A DNA stretch of 64,000 nucleotides. Source: an uncultured Tenacibaculum sp. (GTDB lineage: Bacteria; Bacteroidota; Bacteroidia; Flavobacteriales; Flavobacteriaceae). Within the stretch, counting starts at the first letter, position 1. Each line of letters opens with the position of its first letter. The stretch spans positions 62,001-126,000 of the forward strand of contig CANLMR010000003.1 in the NCBI GenBank assembly GCA_947492185.1. The letters run 5' to 3'. A program made the position numbers and the translations under genes. Positions 27,054 through 36,697 of this stretch are shown piece by piece. Below the pieces are notes generated by a model. The model was not told where the DNA came from, ran no database searches, and saw only the letters and a program-made list of their open reading frames with translations.

Positions 27054-27713
27054 ATGAATATTAATGATTATATTTTAAAAGAAATTAAAGCGCTTTCCCC
27101 TGATAAATCTATAAGTGATGCGCTTAATTTATGTGAACATTTACCTATTACGCACATTCCTATTGTAAAAGATAATAAATTAGTTGGATGCTTTGCTGAG
27201 GATGATATTCAAACTATTGAAAATACAAATGCAACATTGCATGAGTATATCCATTTAATTCAACATTTTCATGCGAATAAAAAATCGTCTTTACTAGAAT
27301 TAATATCATTGTTTGCAGAAAATGATTGTAATATCATACCAGTTTTAGACAAACATCAAAATTACATTGGTTATTATGACCTCAGAGATATACTAGATGT
27401 TTTTGCTGGAAGTCCTTTTATGCATAATGATAATATTACTCTTATAGTAGCTAAGTCTAAAGCAGATTTTTCTATGAGTCAAGTATCACAAATTGTTGAG
27501 AGCAACAAAGCAAAATTACTTGGAATGTATGTGTCTAGGGAAACTGTAGATGATGTAGAAATAACACTAAAAATTTCATCTGAAGAAATGAATGAAATCA
27601 TTCAAACTTTTAGACGATACGATTACAATGTAATTTCTCAGTTAGAAGACGATGAATACTTAGAAGAGTTAAAAGACAGAGCTAATTACTTCAAGAAATA
27701 TCTTGACATGTAA
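27054..27713 (+). CDS. CBS-domain protein
   Basis: The 219-residue cytoplasmic protein contains a tandem CBS pair (about 1-125: LCEHLPITHIPIVKDNKLVGCF and NDCNIIPVLDKHQNYIGYYDLRDIL), which usually senses adenine nucleotides. The C-terminal ~90 residues form an ACT-like alpha/beta region (NITLIVAKSKADFSMSQVSQ). It is probably co-transcribed with nadK 31 bp downstream, as in many Flavobacteriia, so a link to NAD(P) or nucleotide sensing is plausible. Its start lies directly behind the -7 element. Confidence 0.87.
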   Translation: MNINDYILKEIKALSPDKSISDALNLCEHLPITHIPIVKDNKLVGCFAEDDIQTIENTNATLHEYIHLIQHFHANKKSSLLELISLFAENDCNIIPVLDKHQNYIGYYDLRDILDVFAGSPFMHNDNITLIVAKSKADFSMSQVSQIVESNKAKLLGMYVSRETVDDVEITLKISSEEMNEIIQTFRRYDYNVISQLEDDEYLEELKDRANYFKKYLDM

Positions 27714-27744
27714 TTTTTCTTATCATTCAAAAAAACAATAACTA

Positions 27745-28644
27745 TTGAAAAAAGTAGCCATATACGCGCAATCTTATTCTGTTTCAAGTGAGAAAGAAAT
27801 TAAAACTTTAATTAAGGTTTTAGAGAAATACAGCACTGTAGTTTTTATTGAAAAGGATTTTTACAATCTACTTTCCAAACACGATATACTGAAGAAAAAA
27901 TATCCTGTTTTTGCTAGTTTCGATGACCTTTCGGACTCTTTTGATGCATTATTTTCCGTTGGTGGAGATGGAACAATTTTAAGAGCAGTAACCTACGTTC
28001 GAAATTTAAACATTCCGATACTGGGTATAAATTCAGGTAGATTAGGATTTTTAGCCACAGTTCAAAAGAAGGAAATTAAAGAAGCAATAGCTTTATTAAT
28101 GGAGGGAAAATACTCCATACAAGAAAGAACATTGCTTCAACTAAAAACCGTACCTGAAACTAACAAGTTTTCTGAAGTAAACTTCGCTTTGAATGAAATT
28201 ACAATTGCTAGAAGAAATACAACATCTATGATAGGAATTAAAACCTATCTAAATGAAGAATATTTAACAAACTACTGGGCAGATGGATTAATAATTGCTA
28301 CTCCTACTGGTTCTACAGGATATTCTTTAAGTTGCAATGGACCTGTAATTTTACCAAATTCAACAAGTTTGATTATTACCCCTATTGCTCCTCATAATTT
28401 AAATGCGAGACCAATTGTTATTCCAGAAGACACTTCTATTCAGCTTGAAATTAGTGCAAGAGAAAAGGATTTTCTAATATCTTTAGATTCAAGAATCACT
28501 ACAGTACCTCAAGAAACCAAAGTTTATATAGAAAAAGCTCCTTTCACTATCAAAACCATCCAACTAGAAGATGAATCATATTTAAAAACATTACGTAAAA
28601 AATTATTATGGGGTGAAGACATTCGAAATCAAGCTTCCTCTTAA
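27745..28644 (+). CDS. nadK: NAD kinase
   Basis: NadK phosphorylates NAD to NADP. The 299-residue protein contains the signature GGDGTILRAV, NSGRLGFLA, NEITIARR and TPTGSTGYSLSCNGPVI. The start codon is TTG at 27745, since no ATG or GTG fits the conserved KKVAIYAQSYS beginning. It lies 31 bp after the CBS-domain gene. Confidence 0.96.
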   Translation: MKKVAIYAQSYSVSSEKEIKTLIKVLEKYSTVVFIEKDFYNLLSKHDILKKKYPVFASFDDLSDSFDALFSVGGDGTILRAVTYVRNLNIPILGINSGRLGFLATVQKKEIKEAIALLMEGKYSIQERTLLQLKTVPETNKFSEVNFALNEITIARRNTTSMIGIKTYLNEEYLTNYWADGLIIATPTGSTGYSLSCNGPVILPNSTSLIITPIAPHNLNARPIVIPEDTSIQLEISAREKDFLISLDSRITTVPQETKVYIEKAPFTIKTIQLEDESYLKTLRKKLLWGEDIRNQASS

Positions 28645-28729
28645 AAGCAAGATTCATCACAATAATTCTATAAAAAGAAAGTTAATCAAAAAGACAGATT
28701 ATTAACTTTTTAAAGCAAATTCAATTCCA

Positions 28730-28737
28730 TATATTTG
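28730..28737 (+). promoter_or_regulatory. -7 element of the DUF6089-uppS-bamA-ompH operon
   Basis: TATATTTG is a perfect match 16 bp before the ATG at 28754. Confidence 0.65.
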
Positions 28738-28753
28738 CACGCTATTTCTTACA

Positions 28754-29425
28754 ATGAGGAGGTATATATTAATATTATTTACATTTATAACTAGTGTTTC
28801 TTTTGCTCAAATCCACGAAGCAGGTATTTTTGTTGGTGGTTCGAACTACATTGGAGACATTGGAAGAACTAATTATGTCTTTCCAAATAAATTTGCTGGA
28901 GGAATAATTTACAAATACAACCTTAATCCAAGAATAGCAATTAGAGGAAATTACACAGTGCTTCCTTTAAGCGGAAATGATAATGAATCAGATAATTTAT
29001 TTAGAGAACAACGAAATTTTAGTTTTAACAATACGCTTCATGAGTTTGCTGCTGGATTAGAATTTAATTTCTTTGAATACAATGTACGATCATTAGGACA
29101 CACATTTACTCCTTATATATTGGCTCAGGTTGCTGCATTTAATTACAAGGTACCTGAATCTGTAGTTGGTGGAAATGTACAGTTTACAAACGAATTCTCT
29201 TTTGCCGTTCCACTTGGAATTGGAGTTAAAGGTAGAATCTCTGACCATTTAGCTTTTGCTTTTGAAGCAGCTGTTCGTCTTACTATTAAAGATGATATTG
29301 ATTATACAACAGATAAAATTACTTCACTAGATTTTGGTGGTAATGGTAATGATTTTTATACTTTTGCCGGGTTTTCATTAGTATATACTTTTGGAAGACC
29401 TGCTTGTTATGCTGATAATGAATGA
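28754..29425 (+). CDS. DUF6089 family outer membrane beta-barrel protein
   Basis: The signal peptide (MRRYILILFTFITSVSFAQ) is followed by an EAGIFVGGSNYIGDIG start and alternating hydrophobic strands typical of a small beta-barrel. The last residues include FSLVYTFGR. DUF6089 proteins are found in Bacteroidota directly before uppS and bamA, as here, which suggests a link to the outer membrane or its assembly. No biochemical function is known to me. Confidence 0.88.
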   Translation: MRRYILILFTFITSVSFAQIHEAGIFVGGSNYIGDIGRTNYVFPNKFAGGIIYKYNLNPRIAIRGNYTVLPLSGNDNESDNLFREQRNFSFNNTLHEFAAGLEFNFFEYNVRSLGHTFTPYILAQVAAFNYKVPESVVGGNVQFTNEFSFAVPLGIGVKGRISDHLAFAFEAAVRLTIKDDIDYTTDKITSLDFGGNGNDFYTFAGFSLVYTFGRPACYADNE

Positions 29426-29428
29426 TTT

Positions 29429-30181
29429 ATGGATGAAAAACTACAAAGTATAAGCTTACATAACGTTCCTAGACACATTGCCATTATTATGGATGGTAAT
29501 GGTAGATGGGCTAAAAAACAAGGAATGCAACGCGTTTTTGGACACAGAAATGCATTAACTGCAGTTCGTCAAGCAGTTGAAGCTTCTTCTGATATTGGAA
29601 CTAAATTCATTACACTTTATGCTTTTTCTACTGAGAATTGGAATAGACCTAAACTAGAAGTTGATGCATTAATGAGTTTATTAATTAACTCACTAAAAAA
29701 AGAACTTCCGGATTTTCAAAAAAATGGAATAAAAGTAAATAGTATTGGCGCTATAGAAAAACTTCCCAAAAAAGCGCAAAGAGTACTTCAAGAAGTAATT
29801 CATGAAACTCAAAACAACAATACCATAACACTAACATTTGCTTTAAGTTATGGTAGTAGAGAAGAAATTGTTAATGCTATCAAAAACATATCTAAAAAAG
29901 TTGTTAATAACGAAATTGACGTGAAAAAAATTGATGAAAAAATTATAAATAATCATTTATATACATTTAATTTGCCCGACGTTGATTTAATGATTCGAAC
30001 TAGCGGGGAACAAAGAATCAGCAATTTTTTACTGTGGCAAATGGCCTATGCAGAACTCTACTTTACAGATGTATTATGGCCTGATTTTAGAAAAGAACAT
30101 CTTTTCGATGCAGTAATAAACTATCAAAACAGAGAACGTAGATTTGGAAAGACAAGTGAACAGATTGAAACAGATGTATAG
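29429..30181 (+). CDS. uppS: isoprenyl transferase (undecaprenyl diphosphate synthase)
   Basis: UppS makes the C55 lipid carrier for peptidoglycan and surface glycans. The 250 residues include HIAIIMDGNGRWAKKQG, HRNALTAVRQAVE, TLYAFSTENWNRP, LMIRTSGEQRISNFLLWQ and the YFTDVLWPDF end motif. It begins 3 bp after the DUF6089 gene and its end overlaps the bamA start. Confidence 0.97.
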   Translation: MDEKLQSISLHNVPRHIAIIMDGNGRWAKKQGMQRVFGHRNALTAVRQAVEASSDIGTKFITLYAFSTENWNRPKLEVDALMSLLINSLKKELPDFQKNGIKVNSIGAIEKLPKKAQRVLQEVIHETQNNNTITLTFALSYGSREEIVNAIKNISKKVVNNEIDVKKIDEKIINNHLYTFNLPDVDLMIRTSGEQRISNFLLWQMAYAELYFTDVLWPDFRKEHLFDAVINYQNRERRFGKTSEQIETDV

Positions 30182-32726
30182 AAAGTTATTTTTAGTAGTA
30201 TTATTTTTCGCAATAAGTGCGGTTTCTAGAGCTCAAGAAACTCCAAAAGATACTATAAATCCTAATACTAAGGTTACTAGTAAAATTGATTACGAAAAAG
30301 GTAAAGAGTATATTTTAGGTGGCTTTACAGTTACTGGATTACAAAAATTTACTGAATCTACAGTAAAAGTATATACAGGTTTAGTAGAAGGACAACCTAT
30401 AAAACTTCCTGGAGATAAATTAACAAGTGCTATTAAAAAGTTATACGAGAGTAAACAATTTAGTGCTGTTGACGTATACTTATCAAAAATAGATGGAAAC
30501 ACAGTATACCTACAATTTGATGTTATAGAACTTCCAAAACTAAGCACAACTACAATTACTGGTGTTAGTAAGTCTAAAGCTAGAGAACTGCAGAAAGAAA
30601 CCGAATTAAAAAGAGGTATACAAGTTACTGACAACTTAATTGTAACTACGCGAAACTATATCACAAAAAAATATACTGATAAAGGATTTCTAAAAACTAA
30701 AGTATCTCTTAATACTAAAAAAGATACTACAGATACGAATACTATTAGTATGTTTATTCATATTGACAAGGGAGATCGTATTAAAATTAAGAATATTGAT
30801 TTTGTAGGGAATAAAACTTTGTCTCAAGGTAAATTAAGAGGATTGATGAAAAATACTAAGAGAAAATTCTTAGGACGTTTTTGGAAATCTTCTAAATATA
30901 TTGAAGATGATTTTAAAACTGATTTAGAAAGTATTTTAGAGCGATATAGTGAATTAGGTTTTAGAGACGCGAGAATTTTAAACCACCAACTCACTTGGAA
31001 TGAGGACAATACCGTAAATATTGAAATTGAATTAGAAGAAGGTAGACAATATAGATTTGCAGATATTGTTTTCGTTGGAAACAAAAGATATACTGATGAT
31101 TTCTTAAATCAATTTTTGAAGATTGAAAAAGGAGATGTATACAACGGTAAAGTTTTAAAAGAACGTATTTCTGGTGATGGAACTCCTGATTCACAGGATA
31201 TTCAAACATTGTATCACAACAACGGATATTTATTCTCTTCTGTAAATGCTGTTGAAACTAAAGTAAAGAATGACTCTATTACTGTAGAAATTCGAATCAG
31301 AGAAGATGAACCTGCAAGAATTAGAAAAGTAACTGTTGTAGGAAACGACAAAACAAATGACCACGTAATTTATAGAGAATTAAGGGTTAAACCAGGAGAT
31401 TTATTCAGTAGACAAAACATCATTCGTTCTATTCGAGAAATAGGTCAATTAGGTTTCTTCGACACCAATGTTGTACCAGATGTTAAACCTGATTATCAAA
31501 ATAAAACTGCAGATATTGAATTCTCTGTAGTAGAAAAAGGAGGTAGTCAAATTGAACTTCAAGGTGGATTCGGTGGAGGATCTTTTATTGGTACATTAGG
31601 ATTATCATTTAACAACTTCTCTATTAGAAACATATTTAATAAAGATGCTTATACTCCACTTCCAATGGGAGATGGACAAAGTTTATCTTTACGCTTACAA
31701 GCAAGTAGAACAAACAATACTTATAGTTTATCATTTACAGAACCATGGTTAGGTGGTAAAAAGCCTCAATCCTTATCTTTCTCAATTTATTTCTCAAATC
31801 AATATCGATTTGATTTTAGAACTAATACTGTAGATAGAGGACAAAGTTTAGGTATTTTTGGAGCTTCTATAGGTTTAGGAAAAAGATTACAATGGCCAGA
31901 TGATTTCTTCCAATTATCTCAAAACATAAGTTACCAAAGAATCGCATTAGATGATTTCCCTTATCGAGTTGGTAACTCTAACTCTATATTGAGTAACGGA
32001 GATTTAAATAACCTTGCATATACAATTTCTTTAAGCAGAAATTCTGCAGGACCAAGTTTAATTTTCCCTACTTATGGTTCTCAATTTTCAATTAGAGCTA
32101 AGGCTACTTTCCCTTATTCATTAGTTAATGGTAAAGACTTAACCGAACCTACTAATTTAACTGATGATGAGCGTCAAGAATTTTTAGCTGACCGATATAA
32201 TTGGTTAGAGTATTATAAATTATCTGCAAAAGGTAAATGGTATACTTCTTTAGCAAAAAAATTAGTGTTAATGTCTAATTTTGAATTAGGTTACTTAGGA
32301 ACATATAATAATGATTTAGGATTAACTCCAGTTGAGCGTTATTTTGTTGGTGGTGACGGTATTGCTCAAGGTCAATTAGACGGTAGGGAAATTGTAGGTT
32401 TAAGAGGATATCAAAACAACAGAATCTCTTCTGTTGAAGGAGGTTCTATCTACAATAAATTCCAATTAGAATTACGTTATTCAATCACAGATAAACCATC
32501 AGCTTCCATATATACACTAGGATTTTTAGAAGCCGGTAATGCTTATGACAATTTTAGTACTTTTAATCCGTTTGAATTGAAACGATCTGCTGGACTAGGT
32601 GTTCGTATATTTATGCCAGCCTTCGGATTATTAGGTATTGATTTTGCCCATGGATTTGATCCTTTACCAGGATTTACAGAAAAATCTGGATGGCAAACGC
32701 ATTTTATTATTGGAAGACAGTTCTAA
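30174..32726 (+). CDS. bamA: outer membrane protein assembly factor BamA
   Basis: BamA inserts beta-barrel proteins into the outer membrane. The start at 30174 (MYRKLFLVVLFFAISAVSRAQ) gives a clean signal peptide and overlaps uppS by 8 bp; an upstream ATG at 30144 would bury it. The 850 residues contain five predicted POTRA repeats (about 40-430) followed by a 16-strand Omp85 barrel. VGGDGIAQGQLDGREIVGLRGY is the strand/loop region holding the family's (V/I)RG(F/Y) motif. The C-terminus ends in Phe. Confidence 0.96.
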   Translation: MYRKLFLVVLFFAISAVSRAQETPKDTINPNTKVTSKIDYEKGKEYILGGFTVTGLQKFTESTVKVYTGLVEGQPIKLPGDKLTSAIKKLYESKQFSAVDVYLSKIDGNTVYLQFDVIELPKLSTTTITGVSKSKARELQKETELKRGIQVTDNLIVTTRNYITKKYTDKGFLKTKVSLNTKKDTTDTNTISMFIHIDKGDRIKIKNIDFVGNKTLSQGKLRGLMKNTKRKFLGRFWKSSKYIEDDFKTDLESILERYSELGFRDARILNHQLTWNEDNTVNIEIELEEGRQYRFADIVFVGNKRYTDDFLNQFLKIEKGDVYNGKVLKERISGDGTPDSQDIQTLYHNNGYLFSSVNAVETKVKNDSITVEIRIREDEPARIRKVTVVGNDKTNDHVIYRELRVKPGDLFSRQNIIRSIREIGQLGFFDTNVVPDVKPDYQNKTADIEFSVVEKGGSQIELQGGFGGGSFIGTLGLSFNNFSIRNIFNKDAYTPLPMGDGQSLSLRLQASRTNNTYSLSFTEPWLGGKKPQSLSFSIYFSNQYRFDFRTNTVDRGQSLGIFGASIGLGKRLQWPDDFFQLSQNISYQRIALDDFPYRVGNSNSILSNGDLNNLAYTISLSRNSAGPSLIFPTYGSQFSIRAKATFPYSLVNGKDLTEPTNLTDDERQEFLADRYNWLEYYKLSAKGKWYTSLAKKLVLMSNFELGYLGTYNNDLGLTPVERYFVGGDGIAQGQLDGREIVGLRGYQNNRISSVEGGSIYNKFQLELRYSITDKPSASIYTLGFLEAGNAYDNFSTFNPFELKRSAGLGVRIFMPAFGLLGIDFAHGFDPLPGFTEKSGWQTHFIIGRQF

Positions 32727-32786
32727 AAACTTACATTTGTGATGTGTATTACTTTTGGCACGGTTTTTTCTAAACACATTATAAAG

Positions 32787-33611
32787 ATGAAAAAAAACAT
32801 TTTAACATTCGTTCTTTTACTTATTGTAAGTAGCGTTGCTGCGCAAAAATATCAAAGAATAGCTTTTATTGATATGGATTATATTTTACAAAATATTCCT
32901 CAATATATAGAAGCTCAAAACGCTTTGAATGATAAAGTAGCAAAATGGAGAGCAAACCTTGACAAAGAAGCAAGAGCTATAGAAGTATTAAAAACTGATT
33001 TAGCAAATGAAAAAGCCATATTAACTCCTGAGCTTATTGAAGAGCGTGAAGAAGATATTGCAGTAAAGCAAGAAGCGTTAAGAAAATTAGAATCTTTATA
33101 CTTTGGCACGGATGGTGATATGTATATAATGAGAAAAAAGCTGATTCAGCCAATTCAAGATCAAGTTTATAATGCAGTTCAGACTATTGCTTCAAGGAAA
33201 AAATATGATTTTGTGTTTGATAAATCCAGTGAGCTAATCATGTTGTATTCTAATAAAAAACACGATATTAGCGCGACAGTTTTGAAACTGATTAATATTG
33301 ATCAGAAAAAGCAAGATAAACGTGATAAAATAGCTGAAAGAAAAAAATTATTAGCTAATGATGAGCTTTCTGAAGAAGCAAAACAAAGACAAGCTAAAAA
33401 AGAAGCTTTAAAACAGAAAAAACTTTCGGATAGAGAAGCTAAATTAAAAGAAATTGAAGAGAAAAGGCAAGCTCGATTAAAAGCAAAAGAAGATAAGAGA
33501 AGATTATTAAGAGAGAAGAAAGAGGCTTTGAAGAAAGCTAAAGAAGAAGCAAAGAAAAAAGAAGAAGAAGCTAAAAAGAAACAAGACGGAGACGATAAAA
33601 CGGGTAAATAA
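32787..33611 (+). CDS. OmpH/Skp-family periplasmic chaperone, long form with charged tail
   Basis: The start at 32787 (MKKNILTFVLLLIVSSVAAQ) provides the signal peptide; upstream in-frame ATGs at 32739 and 32742 do not. The 274 residues hold a Skp domain (YQRIAFIDMDYILQNIPQY to about 170), then about 100 residues of Lys/Glu-rich helix (from QKKQDKRDKIAERKK to the end). The tail is unusual compared with E. coli Skp (161 residues) but recurs in Flavobacteriia. It follows bamA and should hold unfolded outer membrane proteins. Confidence 0.9.
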   Translation: MKKNILTFVLLLIVSSVAAQKYQRIAFIDMDYILQNIPQYIEAQNALNDKVAKWRANLDKEARAIEVLKTDLANEKAILTPELIEEREEDIAVKQEALRKLESLYFGTDGDMYIMRKKLIQPIQDQVYNAVQTIASRKKYDFVFDKSSELIMLYSNKKHDISATVLKLINIDQKKQDKRDKIAERKKLLANDELSEEAKQRQAKKEALKQKKLSDREAKLKEIEEKRQARLKAKEDKRRLLREKKEALKKAKEEAKKKEEEAKKKQDGDDKTGK

Positions 33612-33648
33612 CAAGAAAAAAGAACATAAAATTAAAATTATAACAAAC

Positions 33649-34158
33649 ATGAAACATTTAAAGACGTTATTATTAGTTGCGATTTTTACGGTTGGATTAG
33701 GTGGTGTAGCGAATGCTCAAAAAGTTGCACATATTAATACCGACAAATTATTAGCTGAGATGCCAGAAACAAAAGCATTAAAAGCTGAGCTTGAAAAATT
33801 AAGAACTACATATAGAAGTGATATAGAAGGAATGTTTAAGAAGCTTGAGGCTAAAGTAAAAAAATATGAAGCTGAAGGAAAAACTCAAACACAAGAAGTA
33901 AACGTAAAAAGAGCTCAAGAGGTTCAATTAGATCGTCAAAAAATAGCTCAAGCTGAGCAAACGATGAACCAAGAAATGGCTAAGAGATATCAAGAAAAAA
34001 CGACGCCAATTTTAAAGAAAGCTGAAGATGCAATTAAAGCAGTAGCTTCTGAAAAAGGAATTGTTTATGTTTTAGATGCTTCTCCAGGTAAAGGATTATT
34101 AGTTTTTGATAAAGGAGAAGATATTCTTGCAGCTGTAAAAGCAAAATTAGGATTCTAA
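33649..34158 (+). CDS. OmpH/Skp-family periplasmic chaperone, short form
   Basis: The 169-residue protein has signal peptide MKHLKTLLLVAIFTVGLGGVANAQ, then KVAHINTDKLLAEMPETKAL, a long coiled coil and the C-terminal YVLDASPGKGLLVFDKGEDIL strand pair of Skp. It is a tandem paralogue of the preceding gene, 37 bp downstream and in the same operon, and is closed by a terminator. Confidence 0.93.
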   Translation: MKHLKTLLLVAIFTVGLGGVANAQKVAHINTDKLLAEMPETKALKAELEKLRTTYRSDIEGMFKKLEAKVKKYEAEGKTQTQEVNVKRAQEVQLDRQKIAQAEQTMNQEMAKRYQEKTTPILKKAEDAIKAVASEKGIVYVLDASPGKGLLVFDKGEDILAAVKAKLGF

Positions 34159-34181
34159 TTATAATCGAAAATATTTTATAT

Positions 34182-34210
34182 AAAATCCTGCTTCTTGTAA
34201 GCAGGATTTT
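34182..34210 (+). terminator. intrinsic terminator of the bamA-ompH operon
   Basis: A 12-bp stem AAAATCCTGCTT/AAGCAGGATTTT has a 5-nt loop. Its T tract runs straight into the murI -7 element at 34211-34218. Confidence 0.9.
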
Positions 34211-34218
34211 TATTTTTG
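34211..34218 (+). promoter_or_regulatory. -7 element of murI, abutting the terminator
   Basis: TATTTTTG is a perfect TAnnTTTG ending 8 bp before the murI ATG. It begins at the base after the terminator stem. Confidence 0.6.
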
Positions 34219-34226
34219 TATAAGAC

Positions 34227-35024
34227 ATGAATTTATTGGAAGAACAACCTATAGGAATTTTTGATTCGGGAATTGGAGGAACTTCAATTTGGAAAGAAAT
34301 TCGTTCTCTTTTACCTAATGAGAAAACCATATACCTTTCTGATAGTTTTAATGCTCCTTATGGTCATAAAACCAAACAAAAAATTCTAGAACTTTCTATT
34401 AAAAATACAGAGTTCTTAATTAAACAAAACTGCAAAATTATTGTAGTTGCCTGTAATACGGCAACCACAAATGCAATTCAGCATTTAAGACAAAACTATA
34501 ATATACCTTTTATAGGAATTGAACCTGCAATTAAGCCTGCATCTATACTAACACAATCAAAAAAAATAGGTATCCTAGCCACAAAAGGCACTTTAAATAG
34601 TGAACTATTTGAAAAAACATCTTCTAGAATCGATCAAGAAATTGAAATTATAGAACAAATTGGAGAAGGTTTGGTTGAATTAATTGAAAATAATCAAATT
34701 GATTCTAAGGAAATGTATAATTTATTATTGAGTTATTTACAACCTATGATTAAAGAGAATGTAGACTGTTTAGTGCTTGGTTGTACTCATTATCCTTATC
34801 TTATTCCTAAAATAAGAGAAATTGCTGGAAAAGACTTAAAAATCATTGACTCTGGTGAAGCTGTTGCTAAACAAACAAAAAAAATATTGAAGGAAAGAAA
34901 TCTATTATCTTCAAAAACTAATGCTGTCAACGAAAGTATATTTTACACCAATAAAAGTAAAACAGTTCTTGAGTCTATTCTTAAAGAATATACTAATGTA
35001 ATTATCGAAGAAAAAGATTTTTAA
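34227..35024 (+). CDS. murI: glutamate racemase
   Basis: MurI supplies D-glutamate for peptidoglycan. The 265 residues include IGIFDSGIGGTS, SDSFNAPYG, the first catalytic cysteine C76 in VVACNTATT, and the second, C186, in VLGCTHYPYL. Its stop overlaps the end of the convergent porP/sprF gene by 4 bp. Confidence 0.96.
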   Translation: MNLLEEQPIGIFDSGIGGTSIWKEIRSLLPNEKTIYLSDSFNAPYGHKTKQKILELSIKNTEFLIKQNCKIIVVACNTATTNAIQHLRQNYNIPFIGIEPAIKPASILTQSKKIGILATKGTLNSELFEKTSSRIDQEIEIIEQIGEGLVELIENNQIDSKEMYNLLLSYLQPMIKENVDCLVLGCTHYPYLIPKIREIAGKDLKIIDSGEAVAKQTKKILKERNLLSSKTNAVNESIFYTNKSKTVLESILKEYTNVIIEEKDF

Positions 35025-35992
35025 AATAACTGACCATTAATATTAGGACAAGCTGCAAGTCTTTTCTTTCTACACAACACATTTAATCCTAAAGATATTT
35101 GATGAAATCCAGCATCAGAAAATAAGATCTCTCCAAATTGTTTAGTGTACGTATAAGAAACCATAAAACGATTAAAATTAACTCCAAAAATTGGTGATAT
35201 ATACTGAGAGTTTCCAAATGTATTTCCTCCAAATGAGCTTCTGAAAGAAGCTGCCAACCATAATCTTGTTTTCTTGAAATTCTTATACACTTTTACGTTC
35301 AAGTCTAAAATCTTTTCTTGAGTTTGTTCCTTAAATTGAAACATAAACGAAGGCTCATATTGTAACTTTGTTTCATCTCCAAAAAAATATCCAGCTCCTA
35401 AAATATAGTTTCTTAAGTTTAAAGCATCAAATTCGTTTCTAAGATTGTCCTTTGCAGTTAAAAAAATATTTTTAATTGTTAAATAACTTGATAATCCTTT
35501 ATAATGATAACCTAAACCAAAATCTGCATTTACATACAATTCACTTTCAATTATCTGTCTAACTGTAGGATCACCAGCAAAAGTACTTTGATCCACCTGG
35601 TTTTGTACAGTAGACATAGACAAACCAAAAGATAACTGATTAAATGTTGTTCCTCTATCTAATTCTAAGTGATACGCATAAGTTCCTTGGAATGCTTGTT
35701 GAGAATGAAACCCATTTTTATCATTAAAAATAACAGCACCATAAGCTGCCTTAGAATCTGCTCCTGTCTTAGCATGAAAACTTAATGTTTGTAATTCTGG
35801 AGCATTATCTACTCCTAGCCATTGTGTTCTAGCAGTAAGACGAACTTTACCACAATCTCCAATTCCAGCTGCTGCTGGATGAATTAAATAAACATTATCA
35901 GATAAGTAATCTTGATATATAGGTAAGGTTTCTTGAGCATTTACCCCTAATACTGCAAAAAACAAAAAAATAAATTTAATCAATCCCTTCAT
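35021..35992 (-). CDS. PorP/SprF family type IX secretion protein
   Basis: The 323-residue outer membrane barrel has signal peptide MKGLIKFIFLFFAVLGVNAQ and the family start LPIYQDYLSDNVYLIHPAAAGIG. It continues with repeated strand segments (TARTQWLGVDNAPELQTLSF, FSVMVSYTYTKQF-like C-terminal strands). PorP/SprF proteins help export and attach type IX cargo with type B C-terminal domains. Such a cargo gene usually lies next door. Here only a remnant of a type A sorting domain is found about 480 bp upstream (36470-36607). Confidence 0.9.
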   Translation of the reverse strand: MKGLIKFIFLFFAVLGVNAQETLPIYQDYLSDNVYLIHPAAAGIGDCGKVRLTARTQWLGVDNAPELQTLSFHAKTGADSKAAYGAVIFNDKNGFHSQQAFQGTYAYHLELDRGTTFNQLSFGLSMSTVQNQVDQSTFAGDPTVRQIIESELYVNADFGLGYHYKGLSSYLTIKNIFLTAKDNLRNEFDALNLRNYILGAGYFFGDETKLQYEPSFMFQFKEQTQEKILDLNVKVYKNFKKTRLWLAASFRSSFGGNTFGNSQYISPIFGVNFNRFMVSYTYTKQFGEILFSDAGFHQISLGLNVLCRKKRLAACPNINGQLF

Positions 35993-36277
35993 TGAACAAC
36001 ATATACATTAAGCTGGCAAATATAATTTTTTTTAAGCGCAACTAGCTAATATTAAATGTTAAAGAAGATAATTCCTTTACATAAAATTCAAAAACAATAA
36101 TGAAAAGAAACAAAAATTCCTTTACTAGTGCTATATAGTATTAATTTGCCAAATGATTAACGTTAACTATTTAAATATCTTATATATTTAAGTCTCTTTT
36201 TATAAATTATATTAAAAAAGGACAAATTTTAACTAATGTCAAATCTATTTTAGCTTTTACTTAACACAAGTAAATCG

Positions 36278-36370
36278 TATCTTTAAAACTCATTCCCCCC
36301 ACTTGTTCTCTACGAACTATCGAATAAGAAATGAGCCCTTCTGAAAAAAAATTAGAAGGGCTTCTTTTTA
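36278..36370 (+). ncRNA. candidate small RNA
   Basis: TATCTTTA at 36278-36285 resembles a -7 element. About 50 bp downstream a 9-bp stem AGCCCTTCT/AGAAGGGCT (36334-36362) ends in a T-rich tail. In between are a C6 run (36295-36300) and CTCATT/AATGAG segments that could pair. This would give a transcript of about 80 nt without a credible protein. Evidence is limited to promoter and terminator shape. Confidence 0.35.
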
Positions 36371-36469
36371 AAAATTATAGCAAAGCTATTAGGTAAAATA
36401 TGAAACTATACATAATTACCAATGTAATCTCAAACCTATAATTATCTTTACTTTTCCTCATGTATTCAA

Positions 36470-36607
36470 CTATTTTTTGACAAATCTTCTAACTCTTTTA
36501 CTAGAATTAGTTTCAATAATCATAAAATAAATCCCTCTTGCTAAATCTGATACATTAATCTTTTCATCAAGTATAACAGCTAACCTTACCTCTTCCCCTA
36601 CCATCAT
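36470..36607 (-). pseudogene. remnant of a type IX secretion cargo (type A sorting domain)
   Basis: The minus strand encodes 45 residues from ATG 36607 to TAG 36470, ending KINVSDLARGIYFMII and then SKRVRRFVKK. This matches the end of the type A C-terminal sorting domain (I-D-V-S-x-L-x-x-G-x-Y-F...). A stop codon lies two codons before the ATG and no signal peptide or cargo domain is attached. It looks like the surviving 3' end of a decayed secreted-protein gene in an 829-bp gene-poor stretch (35993-36821). A functional micro-ORF cannot be excluded. Confidence 0.6.
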
Positions 36608-36697
36608 TATAAAATTTATTCTTTAAAATTGGTTATTATTATTTACAACGTAGTATTATATAAAGGATTTTAAATAAAATTTCTCTTTAAAAAGAAA

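Noticed and set aside
36331..36396. 21-codon frame starting MSPSEKKLEG
   Set aside because: It overlaps the hairpin of the candidate small RNA and has no independent support; probably chance.
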